The position numbers and the translations under genes were made by a program. The notes under the pieces were generated by a model. That model was given only the letters and a program-made list of their open reading frames with translations. It did no database searches and was not told the origin of the DNA. Of a DNA stretch of 57,991 nt, positions 42,801 to 51,963 are shown one piece after another; position 1 is the first letter of the stretch, and every line of letters starts with the position of its first letter. Origin of the DNA: Bradyrhizobium sp. NAS80.1 (lineage in GTDB: Bacteria > Pseudomonadota > Alphaproteobacteria > Rhizobiales > Xanthobacteraceae); assembly GCF_001908205.1 (NCBI RefSeq), contig NZ_LGHL01000044.1, forward strand, positions 1 through 57,991, in the 5' to 3' direction.

Positions 42801-45800
42801 GTCTCCACCTGTTCCGCTGCTTCGAACGCCGAAACGTAGTCGCCGGCGAAGAAGCGGGCCTGGAGTTTTCGGATCCAGTAGTGATATTCCAAAAAGGCAC
42901 GCGAGGGCTCGCCCGTGAAGCGCTCCTCGAACGAGCGCTCGGTGAATTCACCATCATCGAGGGAACCGAACTTCGTAGTTCTTCCGCGCAGGGTCCGTAT
43001 GAGCGCGAGAGGGCCGGAAAGTCTGTCGAGGAACGATCCGAACCGCTGCGCGAATCCCAAACCGTCCTGGGCTTCACGCTCGACTTGATCGAGTGGATGA
43101 CCCAAGGCAAGAAGAATGAAAATGAGGTCGCGGAGAGCGAATACAGCAAATGAGGGATCGCCGTGCTCATTCGCCAACTGGAAGCTACGACGCGCCGGAG
43201 CGATACCCTCCACGAGCGGTCGTGTCCACGGGATCAGAATCTCGAAGAGATTATAAGTCCGTCCCCCAAGGTGATACCATCCACGATCTTCGAGCAGATC
43301 GCAGGCCATCTTTCCAAATCGATAACCTTGATCGTAGTCGCCGAAGCGGGCGCTGACCATGCCTACTGCCTGGTAGAACGCCGGCGCGGCGTCGCTGTTG
43401 CCGTGCTCCAGGCTGAGATTGGCGGCCCTGCAGATACTGAGCGCGACCAAATTGTCGTCGGTGTACATCGCCGGCAAAACCAAACTTTTGAGCACCTCGA
43501 GGGTCGCCAGAATCTCCGGATCCCGCACCAGCGGCAGGTCAACGAGCTCCTCGATCGCGCGATCGCCGAGCAATGACCCAATGCGCTCGTACTCGCCGCG
43601 CGCTTCTGTCTCGGTGGGGTGCATCGACCAGTCGATGCTCACATGCCGCAAACAATCCAGCGCCGCCGCCACCGCCGGCTCACCCGCCCCAAGCATCGTG
43701 TACAGATCCACGCGCCGCTGTGCCACGACGCATCGTTGAGCGTTGTCTGCAGTGCGCGTTGCCAGCGCCGCCAGCCGCTGCTCGGCGGCTTGCAGCGCGC
43801 CGGTACAGACCTCGCAGTCGGCGGCGTGCAGGTCCAACTCAAAGGCCAGCTCCTGCCGGCGCTGCCACGCATCCTGCGGCAACAACGCCGCACCGGCGGT
43901 GAAATAGGTCAAGGCCGAGGCATAGGCCGACGAAGTCTTAGCGCGCTTACCTGCGGCCAGATTAAGCTCTGCGAGCCGCTCACGTTCCTCCTGCGACGTG
44001 ATAAGCGGCGCGCCGCGGTTGAGCTGGTTGACGATTTCGAAAACTGCCTCGTTTCGTTTTTCCGGTGGCGTGCGCGCAACGAGCAGCCGCCCGATAGTCA
44101 AATGCGCCTCGGCGCGCGACCCTATCGGGACCAGCGCATAGGCGGCCTCCTGCATCCGATCGTGAACGAAGTTGTAGGAGCGATCGAAACGGTCGATCAA
44201 TTGTTGTCTCCGGGCTTCCCCAAGAGCTGCGTGCACCTCTTTCTCGGAGGTTCCCAGGACGATCGAAAGCATCGCGACGTCGGCGGCGTTGCCGAGGCAA
44301 GCGAGCTGCCGTAACGCGTCCTGCGTCTCAAGCGATAGCTGCGTCAGCCTCCCGGCCAGGAGCTCAACGACGTTGTCGGTATAGCGTTTGGCGTGGATGC
44401 CACCAAGGTCCCAGGACCAGCATGCCCGCTCGTGATCGAAAGCCAGGAGACCCTCATCAGCGAGCACATGCAGAAATTGGATCACGAAGAACGGATTGCC
44501 GTCCGTCTTCGCGTGCACCAGCCCTGCGAGCGGGGTGGCCAGCTCGGCATCGCAGCGGAGCGAGTCCGCAACAAGATTTCCGAGGTCATTGGTCGTCAGG
44601 GGCGCCAGCTTGATATCCTGCACCCTTCCGGTTGCCCGGATCGCCTCCAGCTTGCACATGAGCGGATGTGCTGCGGTGACTTCGTTATCGCGGAAGGCGC
44701 CGACGAGGAGAAGATTGCGGAGATCGGATCGGCTCAATAGGTCTTCCACGAGATCCAGCGTCGCCGCGTCGAGCCATTGCAGGTCATCGAGAAAGAGCGC
44801 GAGAGGATGTTCCGGCCGAGCGAAGACACCGATGAACTGGCGAAACACCAGCTGAAAGCGCCGTTGCGCATCTTGTGGCGGAAGCTCAGGAACCGGCGGT
44901 GGCTCTCCAACGATCAGCCTCACTTCAGGAACGAGATCGATAATTAGTCCTGCGTTCGGTCCCAGCGCTTCCTGCAATGCATCGCGCCAAGGTGCAAGGT
45001 CGGCTTCGCTTTTGCCGAGCAGCGGCCGGATCAGGCTCTGAAAGGCCTGTGCCAGCGTCGCGTAGGGAATGTCGCGCTTGTACTGGTCGAACTTGCCGGA
45101 CGCGAATAGGCCTCGCGGCGGTACCAGCACTGGCTGGAGCTCGTTGACGACCGAGGACTTGCCCACGCCGGAATAGCCCGAGACCAGGACCAATTCCGGA
45201 GCGCCACCGTTGACGACGCGATCGAAGGAGGCGAGCAAAGTCTCAACCTCGCGCCGCCGCCCGTAGAGTTTTTCGGGGATCAAGAGCCGATCGGACGTGT
45301 CGCGCTCGCGGAGTGGAAAGTCATCAATCCGACGCCGCGCCTCCCATTCGGTCTGGCAGCGGCGGAGGTCACTTTCGAGGCCGGCGGCGGTCTGATAGCG
45401 GTCTTCGGCTCTCTTCGCGAGCAGCTTCATGACGATCGCCGAAATGGCGCCGGGAATTTCCTTCAGCCGCTCGGCGGGGGGCACCGGCCGTCTGGCAAGA
45501 TGGCAGTGCACCCATTCCATCGGGTCCGCGGCGACAAACGGCAAAGCACCGGTGAGCATTTGGTAGAAGGTGACGCCGAGCGCGTAGAGGTCGCTGCGGG
45601 AATCGATGGACCGATTCATCCGTCCGGTCTGCTCGGGCGCCATGTAAGCGAGCGTGCCGGCGATTGTCTCGGGAGGGTGAGGCGACTGGCGTTCACGCAC
45701 GAAGCGCGAGGCGATGCCGAACCCGGTCAGCCGCACCTCGCCGGTCGCCTCGTTGAGCAGGATATTGACTGGCTTGACATCTTTATGGACGAAGCCGCGC

Positions 45801-46183
45801 TGGTGAAGCTTGCCCAGGGCCGAGGCAATAGTGCTGCCGAGCCGCAAGAAGCGCCCCATATCCATGGGCGCGCCGAGCAACAACTCAAGCGGCTCGCCGC
45901 CCGCATCCTCAAGCACCAGCATGGTTCGATTGGCTTCGCGCACGAGCTCGAATGGCCGCACTGCCCATGCGCCATCGAGTTCGTCCTTCAGCTCGTACTC
46001 GTGATTGAAGTGATCGAGGGTCGAACGAGACGGGTGGTCGGCGGCAGGAGCAACTAGCAGCACGGCGCGCCGCTTGCCCTCATCGTCCAGTCGCCAGCCA
46101 CGGCGAAAGACGCGTTCGCCGTCCTCCCACAAGACCTGAGAACCACCGTCCGAGTACGCAACGTTCTGCGAATGCGGCACCAT
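39878..46183 (-). CDS. Giant kinase-like / ATPase / GAF / PAS sensor histidine kinase, 2101 aa
   Basis: Domains: a protein-kinase-like fold (about 15-285) with HKDVKPVNILL (133-143) and MAPEQTGRMN; an AAA/NACHT-like ATPase with Walker A GYSGVGKSS (336-344); a long helical, TPR-like region (about 650-1290); GAF (about 1306-1464); three PAS domains (about 1471-1588, 1598-1712, 1728-1853, the last two near-duplicates); HisKA with H in SLSHEIAQP (about 1876); and HATPase_c with VRDSGPGID and GTGMGLSICRSIV. In the kinase-like part the VAIK lysine is missing (VLLVAPAAD) and DFG is GFG (154-156), so it may be a pseudokinase that controls the ATPase. GGAGG precedes the ATG. It acts as a cytosolic sensor; signal unknown. 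Confidence 0.92.
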   Translation of the reverse strand: MVPHSQNVAYSDGGSQVLWEDGERVFRRGWRLDDEGKRRAVLLVAPAADHPSRSTLDHFNHEYELKDELDGAWAVRPFELVREANRTMLVLEDAGGEPLELLLGAPMDMGRFLRLGSTIASALGKLHQRGFVHKDVKPVNILLNEATGEVRLTGFGIASRFVRERQSPHPPETIAGTLAYMAPEQTGRMNRSIDSRSDLYALGVTFYQMLTGALPFVAADPMEWVHCHLARRPVPPAERLKEIPGAISAIVMKLLAKRAEDRYQTAAGLESDLRRCQTEWEARRRIDDFPLRERDTSDRLLIPEKLYGRRREVETLLASFDRVVNGGAPELVLVSGYSGVGKSSVVNELQPVLVPPRGLFASGKFDQYKRDIPYATLAQAFQSLIRPLLGKSEADLAPWRDALQEALGPNAGLIIDLVPEVRLIVGEPPPVPELPPQDAQRRFQLVFRQFIGVFARPEHPLALFLDDLQWLDAATLDLVEDLLSRSDLRNLLLVGAFRDNEVTAAHPLMCKLEAIRATGRVQDIKLAPLTTNDLGNLVADSLRCDAELATPLAGLVHAKTDGNPFFVIQFLHVLADEGLLAFDHERACWSWDLGGIHAKRYTDNVVELLAGRLTQLSLETQDALRQLACLGNAADVAMLSIVLGTSEKEVHAALGEARRQQLIDRFDRSYNFVHDRMQEAAYALVPIGSRAEAHLTIGRLLVARTPPEKRNEAVFEIVNQLNRGAPLITSQEERERLAELNLAAGKRAKTSSAYASALTYFTAGAALLPQDAWQRRQELAFELDLHAADCEVCTGALQAAEQRLAALATRTADNAQRCVVAQRRVDLYTMLGAGEPAVAAALDCLRHVSIDWSMHPTETEARGEYERIGSLLGDRAIEELVDLPLVRDPEILATLEVLKSLVLPAMYTDDNLVALSICRAANLSLEHGNSDAAPAFYQAVGMVSARFGDYDQGYRFGKMACDLLEDRGWYHLGGRTYNLFEILIPWTRPLVEGIAPARRSFQLANEHGDPSFAVFALRDLIFILLALGHPLDQVEREAQDGLGFAQRFGSFLDRLSGPLALIRTLRGRTTKFGSLDDGEFTERSFEERFTGEPSRAFLEYHYWIRKLQARFFAGDYVSAFEAAEQVETWYATAPTLSLFPLQKAECHFYAGLCRAALCEPAGPDPHAMHQEALGAHQRELRALAANCPENFADRAALVGAEIARIEGRPLEAMDLYERAIVSARTNGFVHNEALACELAARFYAARGLEEVAHHYLENARRGYLRWGADGKVRQLDQLHPRLRQNGRAWAPTGTIEAPVEHLDLATMIEVSQALSGEIVLENLIDKLMRTAIKHAGAERGLLIVPRGDELQIQADAIASGANVTVHLRDGLYSTAALPESLVRYGTRTHETVILDDALSQQAFSDPYLLQSRVRSVLSLPLINQGKLTAILYLENKLAPNVFTPDRVALLKVLASQAAISLENSRLYDDLADRERKIRRLVDANIIGIFIGDARERRIVEANDAFLRIIGYDREDLVSGRLRLAELTPPEWVEFDKRIWAELSSTGIVQPFEKEYFRKDGSRVPVLLGAAMFKEGGDMGVAFVLDLTERKRAEQALQLQATLDSIPAMAWRARADGVIEYVNKRWLDYTGISLEQALGWQWLAFALIHPDDAPRLRDAWQQTLASEKPGEAEARMRGSDGSYRWFLIRAEPVRDEAGAIVAWYGTSTDIQDLKTAESALRRSEAELANVRHVQQTLESIPVAAWRARADGSVEYFNKRWLDYVGVSLDQVLGWQWAGSFHPEDLPRVNDIWRQLLASEKPGEIEARMRRHDGSYRWFLARAEPLRDDTGRVVAWYGTNTDIEDRTQALARLQQMEADFAHMNRVSMMGELAASLSHEIAQPIASARNNARAAQNFLKMQPPDLGEVREALSGVVADADRSGDIIDRIREQIKKAPPRKERFDLNAAINEVIVLAKSVTVRNGVSVQIRLAEGLRPVLGDRVQLQQVMLNLVLNAAEAMSSVEEGPRELLISTEQDQAGALVAVRDSGPGIDPANFDRVFDAFYTTKSSGTGMGLSICRSIVDAHGGKLWAEANEPRGAVFQFILPGTEREITTPLQASPRV

Positions 46184-46473
46184 CTGTGAGCCTCCAGCAT
46201 TCGAACTCCAAATTGAGTTCGGCTAGCCAAGCTTTGCGTGTGCCATGCGCGCGGCCTCTCTCCGGCCCGCCGAAATCGTACCCGATCGGCTGAGAAATGC
46301 CAGCCGTCCGTTGATCTTGCCTGATCCGAAATACGCGGAACCCGCCTTCTCGTTAGCAGCAATTTGGCGCGATTTGCCCGCCTTTACTCGCGACGGCGGC
46401 ACATGTGGGTCAAATAGCGGCCAGCGAAGGCAAGGCGAGACGACAAGGCAACTGCGACACCGAAGGAAAGACC

Positions 46474-47388
46474 ATGACAGTGCTTGAGGCAACCAAATCG
46501 AAGAACTCATCGGGCGCCACCCGATCCGGTCGACTGTTCGTTCTCGAACTGAGCGGGGACCGCATTCACTCGATGAATCCCGACGGTTCCGACCGCAAGA
46601 CCATCGTCACCGATTGCCGCTTCCCCGACGGGATCGCCGTGGATTTGGAGGCAGGTCATATCTATTGGACCAACATGGGCGTTCCCAACCTCAATGACGG
46701 CTCGATCGAGCGCGCTGATCTCGACGGCGGGAATCGCAAGATCATCATTCCACCAGGCGTTACGTATACGCCGAAACAGATGCACCTCGATGAGGAGGGG
46801 AAGAAGCTCTATTGGTGCGACCGCGAAGGCATGCGCGTGATGCGCGCGAACCTCGACGGCTCACACGTCGAAACGCTGGTCGAGACCGGCCGCGGCGACA
46901 AGGACCGGAAAGATCAAACCCGGTGGTGCGTCGGAATCACCGTCGATCCCAAACGGCGGCACATCTACTGGACGCAAAAGGGTCCTGACAACGGTGACCT
47001 CGGCCGCATCTTCCGCGCCAACATCGACCTCCCGAAGGGGGAAAGCCCGACCAATCGCTCCGACATCGAAGTGCTGTTCGATCGCTTGCCCGAGCCGATC
47101 GACCTCGAGCTCGATCTGGCGAACCGTGTCCTCTACTGGACCGACCGCGGCGATCCTCCGCGCGGCAACACGGTCAATCGCGCGCCGATCGATAAGAAGG
47201 CGGAGCCGGAGATCCTGATTACGCATTTGATGGAGGGCATCGGCCTCTCCCTCGATGTTCCCGGCAACCGGATGTTCGTCACCGACTTCGCCGGCTCGGT
47301 CTATTCCGCCGATCTCGATGGCAAGAACGAGCGCAACTTCCTCTACGCGCAGGGCAACCTCACCGGCATTGCCTACGTCGAAGTCTGA
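46474..47388 (+). CDS. YWTD-repeat beta-propeller protein, 304 aa
   Basis: Contains repeated LDL-receptor class B type motifs (HIYWTNMG, LYWCDREG, HIYWTQKG, LYWTDRGD), each preceded by a Gly-Asp or Val-Asp segment, indicating a six-bladed propeller related to SMP-30/NHL lactonases. No signal peptide, so cytoplasmic. AAGGAAAG lies just before the ATG at 46474; an in-frame start at 46405 has no ribosome site. First gene of a three-gene unit with hydroxyacyl-CoA dehydrogenase and CoA transferase, which suggests hydrolysis of a lactone or other pathway intermediate; this is inference. Confidence 0.85.
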   Translation: MTVLEATKSKNSSGATRSGRLFVLELSGDRIHSMNPDGSDRKTIVTDCRFPDGIAVDLEAGHIYWTNMGVPNLNDGSIERADLDGGNRKIIIPPGVTYTPKQMHLDEEGKKLYWCDREGMRVMRANLDGSHVETLVETGRGDKDRKDQTRWCVGITVDPKRRHIYWTQKGPDNGDLGRIFRANIDLPKGESPTNRSDIEVLFDRLPEPIDLELDLANRVLYWTDRGDPPRGNTVNRAPIDKKAEPEILITHLMEGIGLSLDVPGNRMFVTDFAGSVYSADLDGKNERNFLYAQGNLTGIAYVEV

Positions 47389-47411
47389 AAATCGAGCAGG
47401 AGAATCAAACC

Positions 47412-48380
47412 ATGACTAACACGAAACCCATTCACCGCGTCGCAATCGTCGGCGCAGGTGTGATCGGCGCAAGCTGGTCCGCGCTTTACCTTGCTAAAGG
47501 ATTGGAGGTGATCGCGAGCGACCCAGCGCCGAATGCGGAAGCGAATTTGAGAAAGTTCGTCGACGCCGCATGGCCGGCACTCGAGCGTCTGGGACTGTCC
47601 CCGAAAGCATCGAAGGCGAATCTGACGTTCACCGCGAATCTTGCCGAAGCGATGGCGGCCGCCGATTTCGTCCAGGAAAACGGGCCAGAGCGGGTCGACT
47701 TCAAGCAGAAGCTCTACGGTCAGCTCGATGCGCTTTTGCCGCCTGACGTCATCATCGCGTCGAGTTCATCGGGCATCCCCATGAGCCAGATCCAACCGGG
47801 CGCGCAGGCACACCCGGAGCGTTGCGTGATCGGCCATCCCTTCAATCCACCGCATTTGATCCCGTTAGTCGAGATCGTTGGCGGCGACAAAACATCGGAG
47901 CAGACGATCCTGCGCGCCGACGAATTCTATTCATCAATCGGGCGCAAGACGGTTCGCATCAACAAGGAAATGCCGGGCCACGTTGCCAACCGCCTGCAAG
48001 CGGCTTTAGCGCGGGAAGTCTACTATCTCGTTGCCGAGGGCGTCGTCAGCGCTGCTGACGTCGACACGGCTCTCTCCTGGGGACCGGGCCTGCGCTGGGG
48101 AATCATGGGCAACATGATGCTCAATCACCTCGGTGGCGGCTCCGGCGGCATCGAGCACGCCTTTGCAGGATTGCTCGGCCCGATGATGGGCTGGTGGAAA
48201 ACACTTGGCTCTCCGGACATGACCCCAGAGGTCCAGCGCAAGCTAATCGACAGCGTCCATGCCGAGGTCGGATCGCGCACGATCGAAGAGCTTGCGGCGG
48301 AGCGGGACGAGATTCTGATCGGCCTTCTTCAACTGCGCAGCAATCGTCCCGCCGGTTCGCACAAAGCCGCCGCTGAATAA
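47412..48380 (+). CDS. 3-hydroxyacyl-CoA dehydrogenase family protein, 322 aa
   Basis: Rossmann GAGVIGASWSALYLAKG, dimer segment VQENGPERVDFKQ, ASSSSGIPMSQI, and GHPFNPPHLIPLVEIVGG (catalytic His). C-terminal domain with VANRLQAALAREVYYLV. It resembles L-carnitine dehydrogenase and lambda-crystallin/L-gulonate dehydrogenase types more than the fatty-acid enzymes. AGGAGA lies eight bases upstream. 23 bases after the propeller gene. It oxidises a secondary hydroxyl with NAD; a carnitine-like substrate is possible. Confidence 0.88.
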   Translation: MTNTKPIHRVAIVGAGVIGASWSALYLAKGLEVIASDPAPNAEANLRKFVDAAWPALERLGLSPKASKANLTFTANLAEAMAAADFVQENGPERVDFKQKLYGQLDALLPPDVIIASSSSGIPMSQIQPGAQAHPERCVIGHPFNPPHLIPLVEIVGGDKTSEQTILRADEFYSSIGRKTVRINKEMPGHVANRLQAALAREVYYLVAEGVVSAADVDTALSWGPGLRWGIMGNMMLNHLGGGSGGIEHAFAGLLGPMMGWWKTLGSPDMTPEVQRKLIDSVHAEVGSRTIEELAAERDEILIGLLQLRSNRPAGSHKAAAE

Positions 48381-48432
48381 CGAAAAAGGGGTTTCAGCCC
48401 AATAACCCTCCTAACTGAAACGGAGTTTACCA

Positions 48433-49959
48433 ATGAATTACGCGTCGACGAAATGGACAGAGTCCCAACCGGATCTTCTCACGGACACGCTTGAATCGAA
48501 GTTCAGCAATCCCGAGAGCAGTTCGCAAATGGACCTGCACGGCGCTCTCAACGATGTCCTGAAGGACGTCGCACTGTCGACCGAGGATAGCGGCGGTAAG
48601 ATTAGCTTCTACGGCAGCGACCCGATCGTACCGAGCCAGTTCAAGTTTGGCAGCATGGCTGCGATCGGTCTCGCCTCCAAGGCCGTTGCCGTAGCTTCAC
48701 TTTGGCGAGACCGCACAGGTGAGGGCCAGGATATCTCCGTCGATGTCCGCAAGGCACTGCAGCGGTTCTGTGGCTTCTTCGATCGGAAGTGGGAAACCAT
48801 TAATGGACGCCCCCCATTGCTCTTCGTTGAGGGCACGAACCCGTTCTTCGAGCTGCCGTTGTTTCGTGAAACGCGCGACGGACGCCACGTCGTTGCTTTG
48901 AACATCTATCCCAAAGGCGAAGCCAGGGCTCTGAACTTCCTTCGGTGTAGCGCGAGCCCCGAGTCCGTGAACAACGCCATCCTCCAATGGCGTGCCGATG
49001 AACTGGAGGACGCGGCAGCCGAGGCCGCGCTCGTCCTCGCTAAGGTGCGCACGTTCGAGGAGTTCCGCAACGAGCCCCAGTACACCGAGGTGCTCTCCAG
49101 AATGCCATTGATCTCTGTGGAGAAGATTGGGGAGAGCGACCCAATCCCCTTCAAGAAGGACGCAAAGACCCCGTTGGACGGCATACGCGCCTTCGGCATG
49201 GGCCACGTGATTGCCGGGGCCGGTATCGGCAGAGACCTCGCTTGGTATGGAGCCGATGTTCTCAACGTCTGGCGTCCGGATGATCCCGAGCACGACGCGT
49301 TTGTCCTGGACGTCCAGGTCGGGATGCGCCAGGCCATTCTGGATTCCTCCAAAGAGGATCGTGCGAAATTCGACGAGTTGCTGAAAGATGCCGACATCTT
49401 CTTTGCCAATCGGCGTCCCGGCTATCTGGAGCGCCACGGTCTTGATGCCGAAACGCTCTCCGCGAAGAAGCCTGGCTTGATTCATGCTCAGGTCCTGCTC
49501 CACGGCAACAAAGGTCCGTGGAAGAATCGACCGGGGTTCGATGAGATTGGAGGCGCCGTATCGGGACTGTTCTGCATAGAGGGTACGCCTGCGCATCCCA
49601 AGTCGCCGGCCATCATACCGCTGTGCGACAATGTCGTGGGTTGGCTTGGGACGGTTGGCGTTCTTGCGGCATTGCGTAGGCGCGCCGTCGAGGGCGGCAG
49701 CTATCGGGTCACCGTGTCTCTGACACGGACGATGCTGTGGCTGTATTCGCTCGGAATTTTCGACAAGAACTATGCCCGCGCGACCGCTGGTTCATCCGAC
49801 GAGCACGCAAACATTGCACCTGATCTGTTCACTGCGGAAACCCCGCTGGGCACGTATCAGGGCATGACCGACCAGGGTGTCCTTTCGAAGACTCCTGGCT
49901 CCTTCAAGACGGTGCTTGTGCCGCGCGGCTCGAGCAAACCCGAATGGCTGGAGCGTTGA
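48433..49959 (+). CDS. CaiB/BaiF-type CoA transferase with swapped halves, 508 aa
   Basis: Class III CoA transferase. The canonical N-terminal start of the family (LDGIRAFGMGHVIAGAGIGR, DLAWYGADVLNVWRP) is not at the N-terminus but at about residue 245, followed by FANRRPGYLERHGLDAETLS, GFDEIGGAVSGL and IIPLCDNVVG, where the Asp matches the catalytic position. Residues about 60-130 (SMAAIGLASKAVAVASLWRD, RTGEGQDISVDVRKAL) look like the middle part of the same family. So the gene looks like a partial duplication or circular permutation, about 100 residues longer than usual. GGAG lies seven bases before the ATG. It should move CoA between acids; a carnitine-type substrate fits the neighbours. 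Confidence 0.82.
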   Translation: MNYASTKWTESQPDLLTDTLESKFSNPESSSQMDLHGALNDVLKDVALSTEDSGGKISFYGSDPIVPSQFKFGSMAAIGLASKAVAVASLWRDRTGEGQDISVDVRKALQRFCGFFDRKWETINGRPPLLFVEGTNPFFELPLFRETRDGRHVVALNIYPKGEARALNFLRCSASPESVNNAILQWRADELEDAAAEAALVLAKVRTFEEFRNEPQYTEVLSRMPLISVEKIGESDPIPFKKDAKTPLDGIRAFGMGHVIAGAGIGRDLAWYGADVLNVWRPDDPEHDAFVLDVQVGMRQAILDSSKEDRAKFDELLKDADIFFANRRPGYLERHGLDAETLSAKKPGLIHAQVLLHGNKGPWKNRPGFDEIGGAVSGLFCIEGTPAHPKSPAIIPLCDNVVGWLGTVGVLAALRRRAVEGGSYRVTVSLTRTMLWLYSLGIFDKNYARATAGSSDEHANIAPDLFTAETPLGTYQGMTDQGVLSKTPGSFKTVLVPRGSSKPEWLER

Positions 49960-50003
49960 GACCATAGCGGTCCCACGAAGCAGGAACTGCATCGGATCCT
50001 CCC

Positions 50004-50186
50004 ATGAAGGATGTGTTGAGCGTGGTCACGTTCATCATGGGAGCCCTTTGCTTCGCGACGTTCCTGATCACGCTGAAGCCAGATGCGCTCAGTGCAGTCC
50101 CCTCACCGGGCAAGCCCGCGCATTGCAAACTAGCGGCTTCTCGTGAGCCGGTATGCCGTAGCGAATCCCAATGGCGGGAGCGCTGA
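50004..50186 (+). CDS. Possible small membrane protein, 60 aa
   Basis: A hydrophobic segment (VVTFIMGALCFATFLITL) at the N-terminus and a polar, Cys-containing tail. No ribosome site precedes the ATG and I know no family, so this may be chance. Listed because it is the only frame in the 293-base gap before the NDH-2. Confidence 0.25.
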   Translation: MKDVLSVVTFIMGALCFATFLITLKPDALSAVPSPGKPAHCKLAASREPVCRSESQWRER

Positions 50187-50252
50187 GAGCATCGTTCCCG
50201 ACAGAAGTTCGCTGAAGCCGTCAATGACAATGAACACCAACGAGGTGAACCT

Positions 50253-51582
50253 ATGAGTGCGATGTTGGCCGAGACTGGGCCTGACAAGGCGCCCCCCCGG
50301 CGTCGAGGCTTGCCACCGAGAGCGGAAGCGCGTCGTCATCGTCGGCGCCGGCTTTGCTGGAATCGCTGCGGCGCGCGCGCTACGGCACGCTGATGTCGAT
50401 GTAGTCCTGATCGACCGCCGCAACCACCACATATTTCAGCCGCTGCTCTACCAAGTGGCGACGGCAATCCTCTCTCCCGCCGATATCGCGGCGCCGATCC
50501 GACAGCTCGAGGTCAAGCACCGAAACCTGAGCGTGCTGCTGGCAGAGGTCACCGGCGTCGACATTGCTTCCCGCACGATCGAGGCCGCCTCCCCCGGCTT
50601 GGGCGGCCGCACGATCCCGTACGACTATCTGGTGGTCTCGACCGGCATGCGTCCGAGCTATTTCGGGCACGACGAGTTCGCGCGGCATGCGCCGGGTCTC
50701 AAGAGTCTTAGCGACGCCGAGACCATCCGAGCCAAAATCCTGGGCGCGTTCGAATTGGCCGCAACGACGGAGGACGAAGACGAGCGCGCGCGGCAGATGA
50801 CGTTTGTGCTGGTCGGCGCAGGTCCCTCCGGCGTAGAACTCGCGGCTTCCCTGGCGCATATGATGAACGTTACCCTGAGGGGCAATTTCCGCCGCATCGA
50901 TCCGGCCAAGGCCGGCATCGTTCTGCTCGACGCAGGCAAGCGGGTTCTGCCGACCTATGCTGAGTCGCTTTCCCGCAGAGTGACCCGGCGGCTCACGAAG
51001 CTCGGCGTGAAGGTCCTGACCGGGGTGAAGGTCGAGACCGTCGACGCAGAGGGGGTGGTCGCCGGCGGAAGCCGGATCCCCAGCGCCACTGTGCTGTGGA
51101 CTGCAGGGGTTGCGGCATCGCCTATTCCAAAGATGCTCGGCACCAAGACCGACCGCGCGGGGCGCGCGCTCGTTGATCCCTTCCTGAAGGTCGTGGACGC
51201 GCCCGGCGTGTTTGTCGTGGGCGATGCGGCGTCGGTCATGCAAGACGAACACCCGGTGCCTGGCGTGGCGCAGGCGGCAATCCAGGAAGGACGCTACGTC
51301 GGGCGGCTGATCGCGAAAGAGCTGAAAGGACGCAAGGTCAAACGCCCCTTCCGCTATTTCGACAAGGGCAACATGGCGGTCGTAGGCAAGAATTACGCAG
51401 TGCTGGAGCGTGGCTGGCTGCGCACAAGCGGGTTCCTGACGTGGCTGGTGTGGGCATTTGTTCACATCCTCGCGCTGCCGCAGCTGCAGAACCGCCTGCG
51501 CGTGCAGCGCCAGTGGCTCTGGTCGTATTTCACCGGCCAGCGCAGCTCGCGATTGATACCTGAATCTCGCAGGATCGGATGA
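50253..51582 (+). CDS. ndh: Type II NADH dehydrogenase, 5' end out of frame
   Basis: Membrane-associated flavoprotein that passes electrons from NADH to quinone without proton pumping. FAD loop VVIVGAGFAGIAAARAL, NADH loop FVLVGAGPSGVELAAS, GVFVVGDAASV at the second FAD site, and an amphipathic C-terminal membrane anchor (LTWLVWAFVHILALPQLQNR). The best start (ATG 50253, GAGG seven bases before) is in another frame; the frames join at a C7 run (50292-50298), and with six C the protein reads MSAMLAETGPDKAPPGVEAC. A GTG at 50257 in the coding frame could start translation of 441 residues instead. So it may still be expressed. It precedes the cyo operon and would feed it with quinol. Confidence 0.82.
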
Positions 51583-51642
51583 TTGAGCGCGCTCGCGCGA
51601 TGAATTGGTGGAGTTCGACACGTATTCAAAGGAGAGACCAAA

Positions 51643-51963
51643 ATGCGTAACTTCATCTTTGTCGCCGTTGTCGCTGCTTCATGGGCCATTGATCAGGCCC
51701 CGGCCGCCGACCGAATACCCGCCTTCGATATTCTCCGAAACTGCAGTGCGGAGGTGGCAAGCGCCGGCACCGAAAGAGTTGCAGACTGCACGAAAGACGA
51801 AACAGATGCCAAGAATGAGCTGGACAAACGCTGGCCTCAATTTGGCGCGTCAAACAAGCAGGCCTGCGTCGGGGAGAGCAGCATTGGAGCCGGGCAGAGC
51901 TATGTTGAGCTTTTGACCTGCCTCGAGATGTCTAGTGGCGAGTTCTCTGCCGGCGGACATTAA
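51643..51963 (+). CDS. Small secreted Cys-containing protein, 106 aa
   Basis: Signal peptide (RNFIFVAVVAASWAIDQAPAA), then IPAFDILRNCSAEV, VADCTKDETDAKNELDKRW, ACVGESSIGAGQSYVELLTC: four Cys in a helical protein, periplasmic. Members of this short family are frequent in Bradyrhizobium as far as I recall; function unknown. GGAGA lies seven bases before the ATG at 51643. Confidence 0.7.
   Translation: MRNFIFVAVVAASWAIDQAPAADRIPAFDILRNCSAEVASAGTERVADCTKDETDAKNELDKRWPQFGASNKQACVGESSIGAGQSYVELLTCLEMSSGEFSAGGH

Noticed and set aside
42017..43153. 378-codon open frame opposite the giant kinase
   Set aside because: Antisense shadow with low-complexity Arg content.
50380..51621. 413-codon open frame opposite NDH-2
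   Set aside because: The NDH-2 dinucleotide-binding motifs lie on the other strand; this frame has none.
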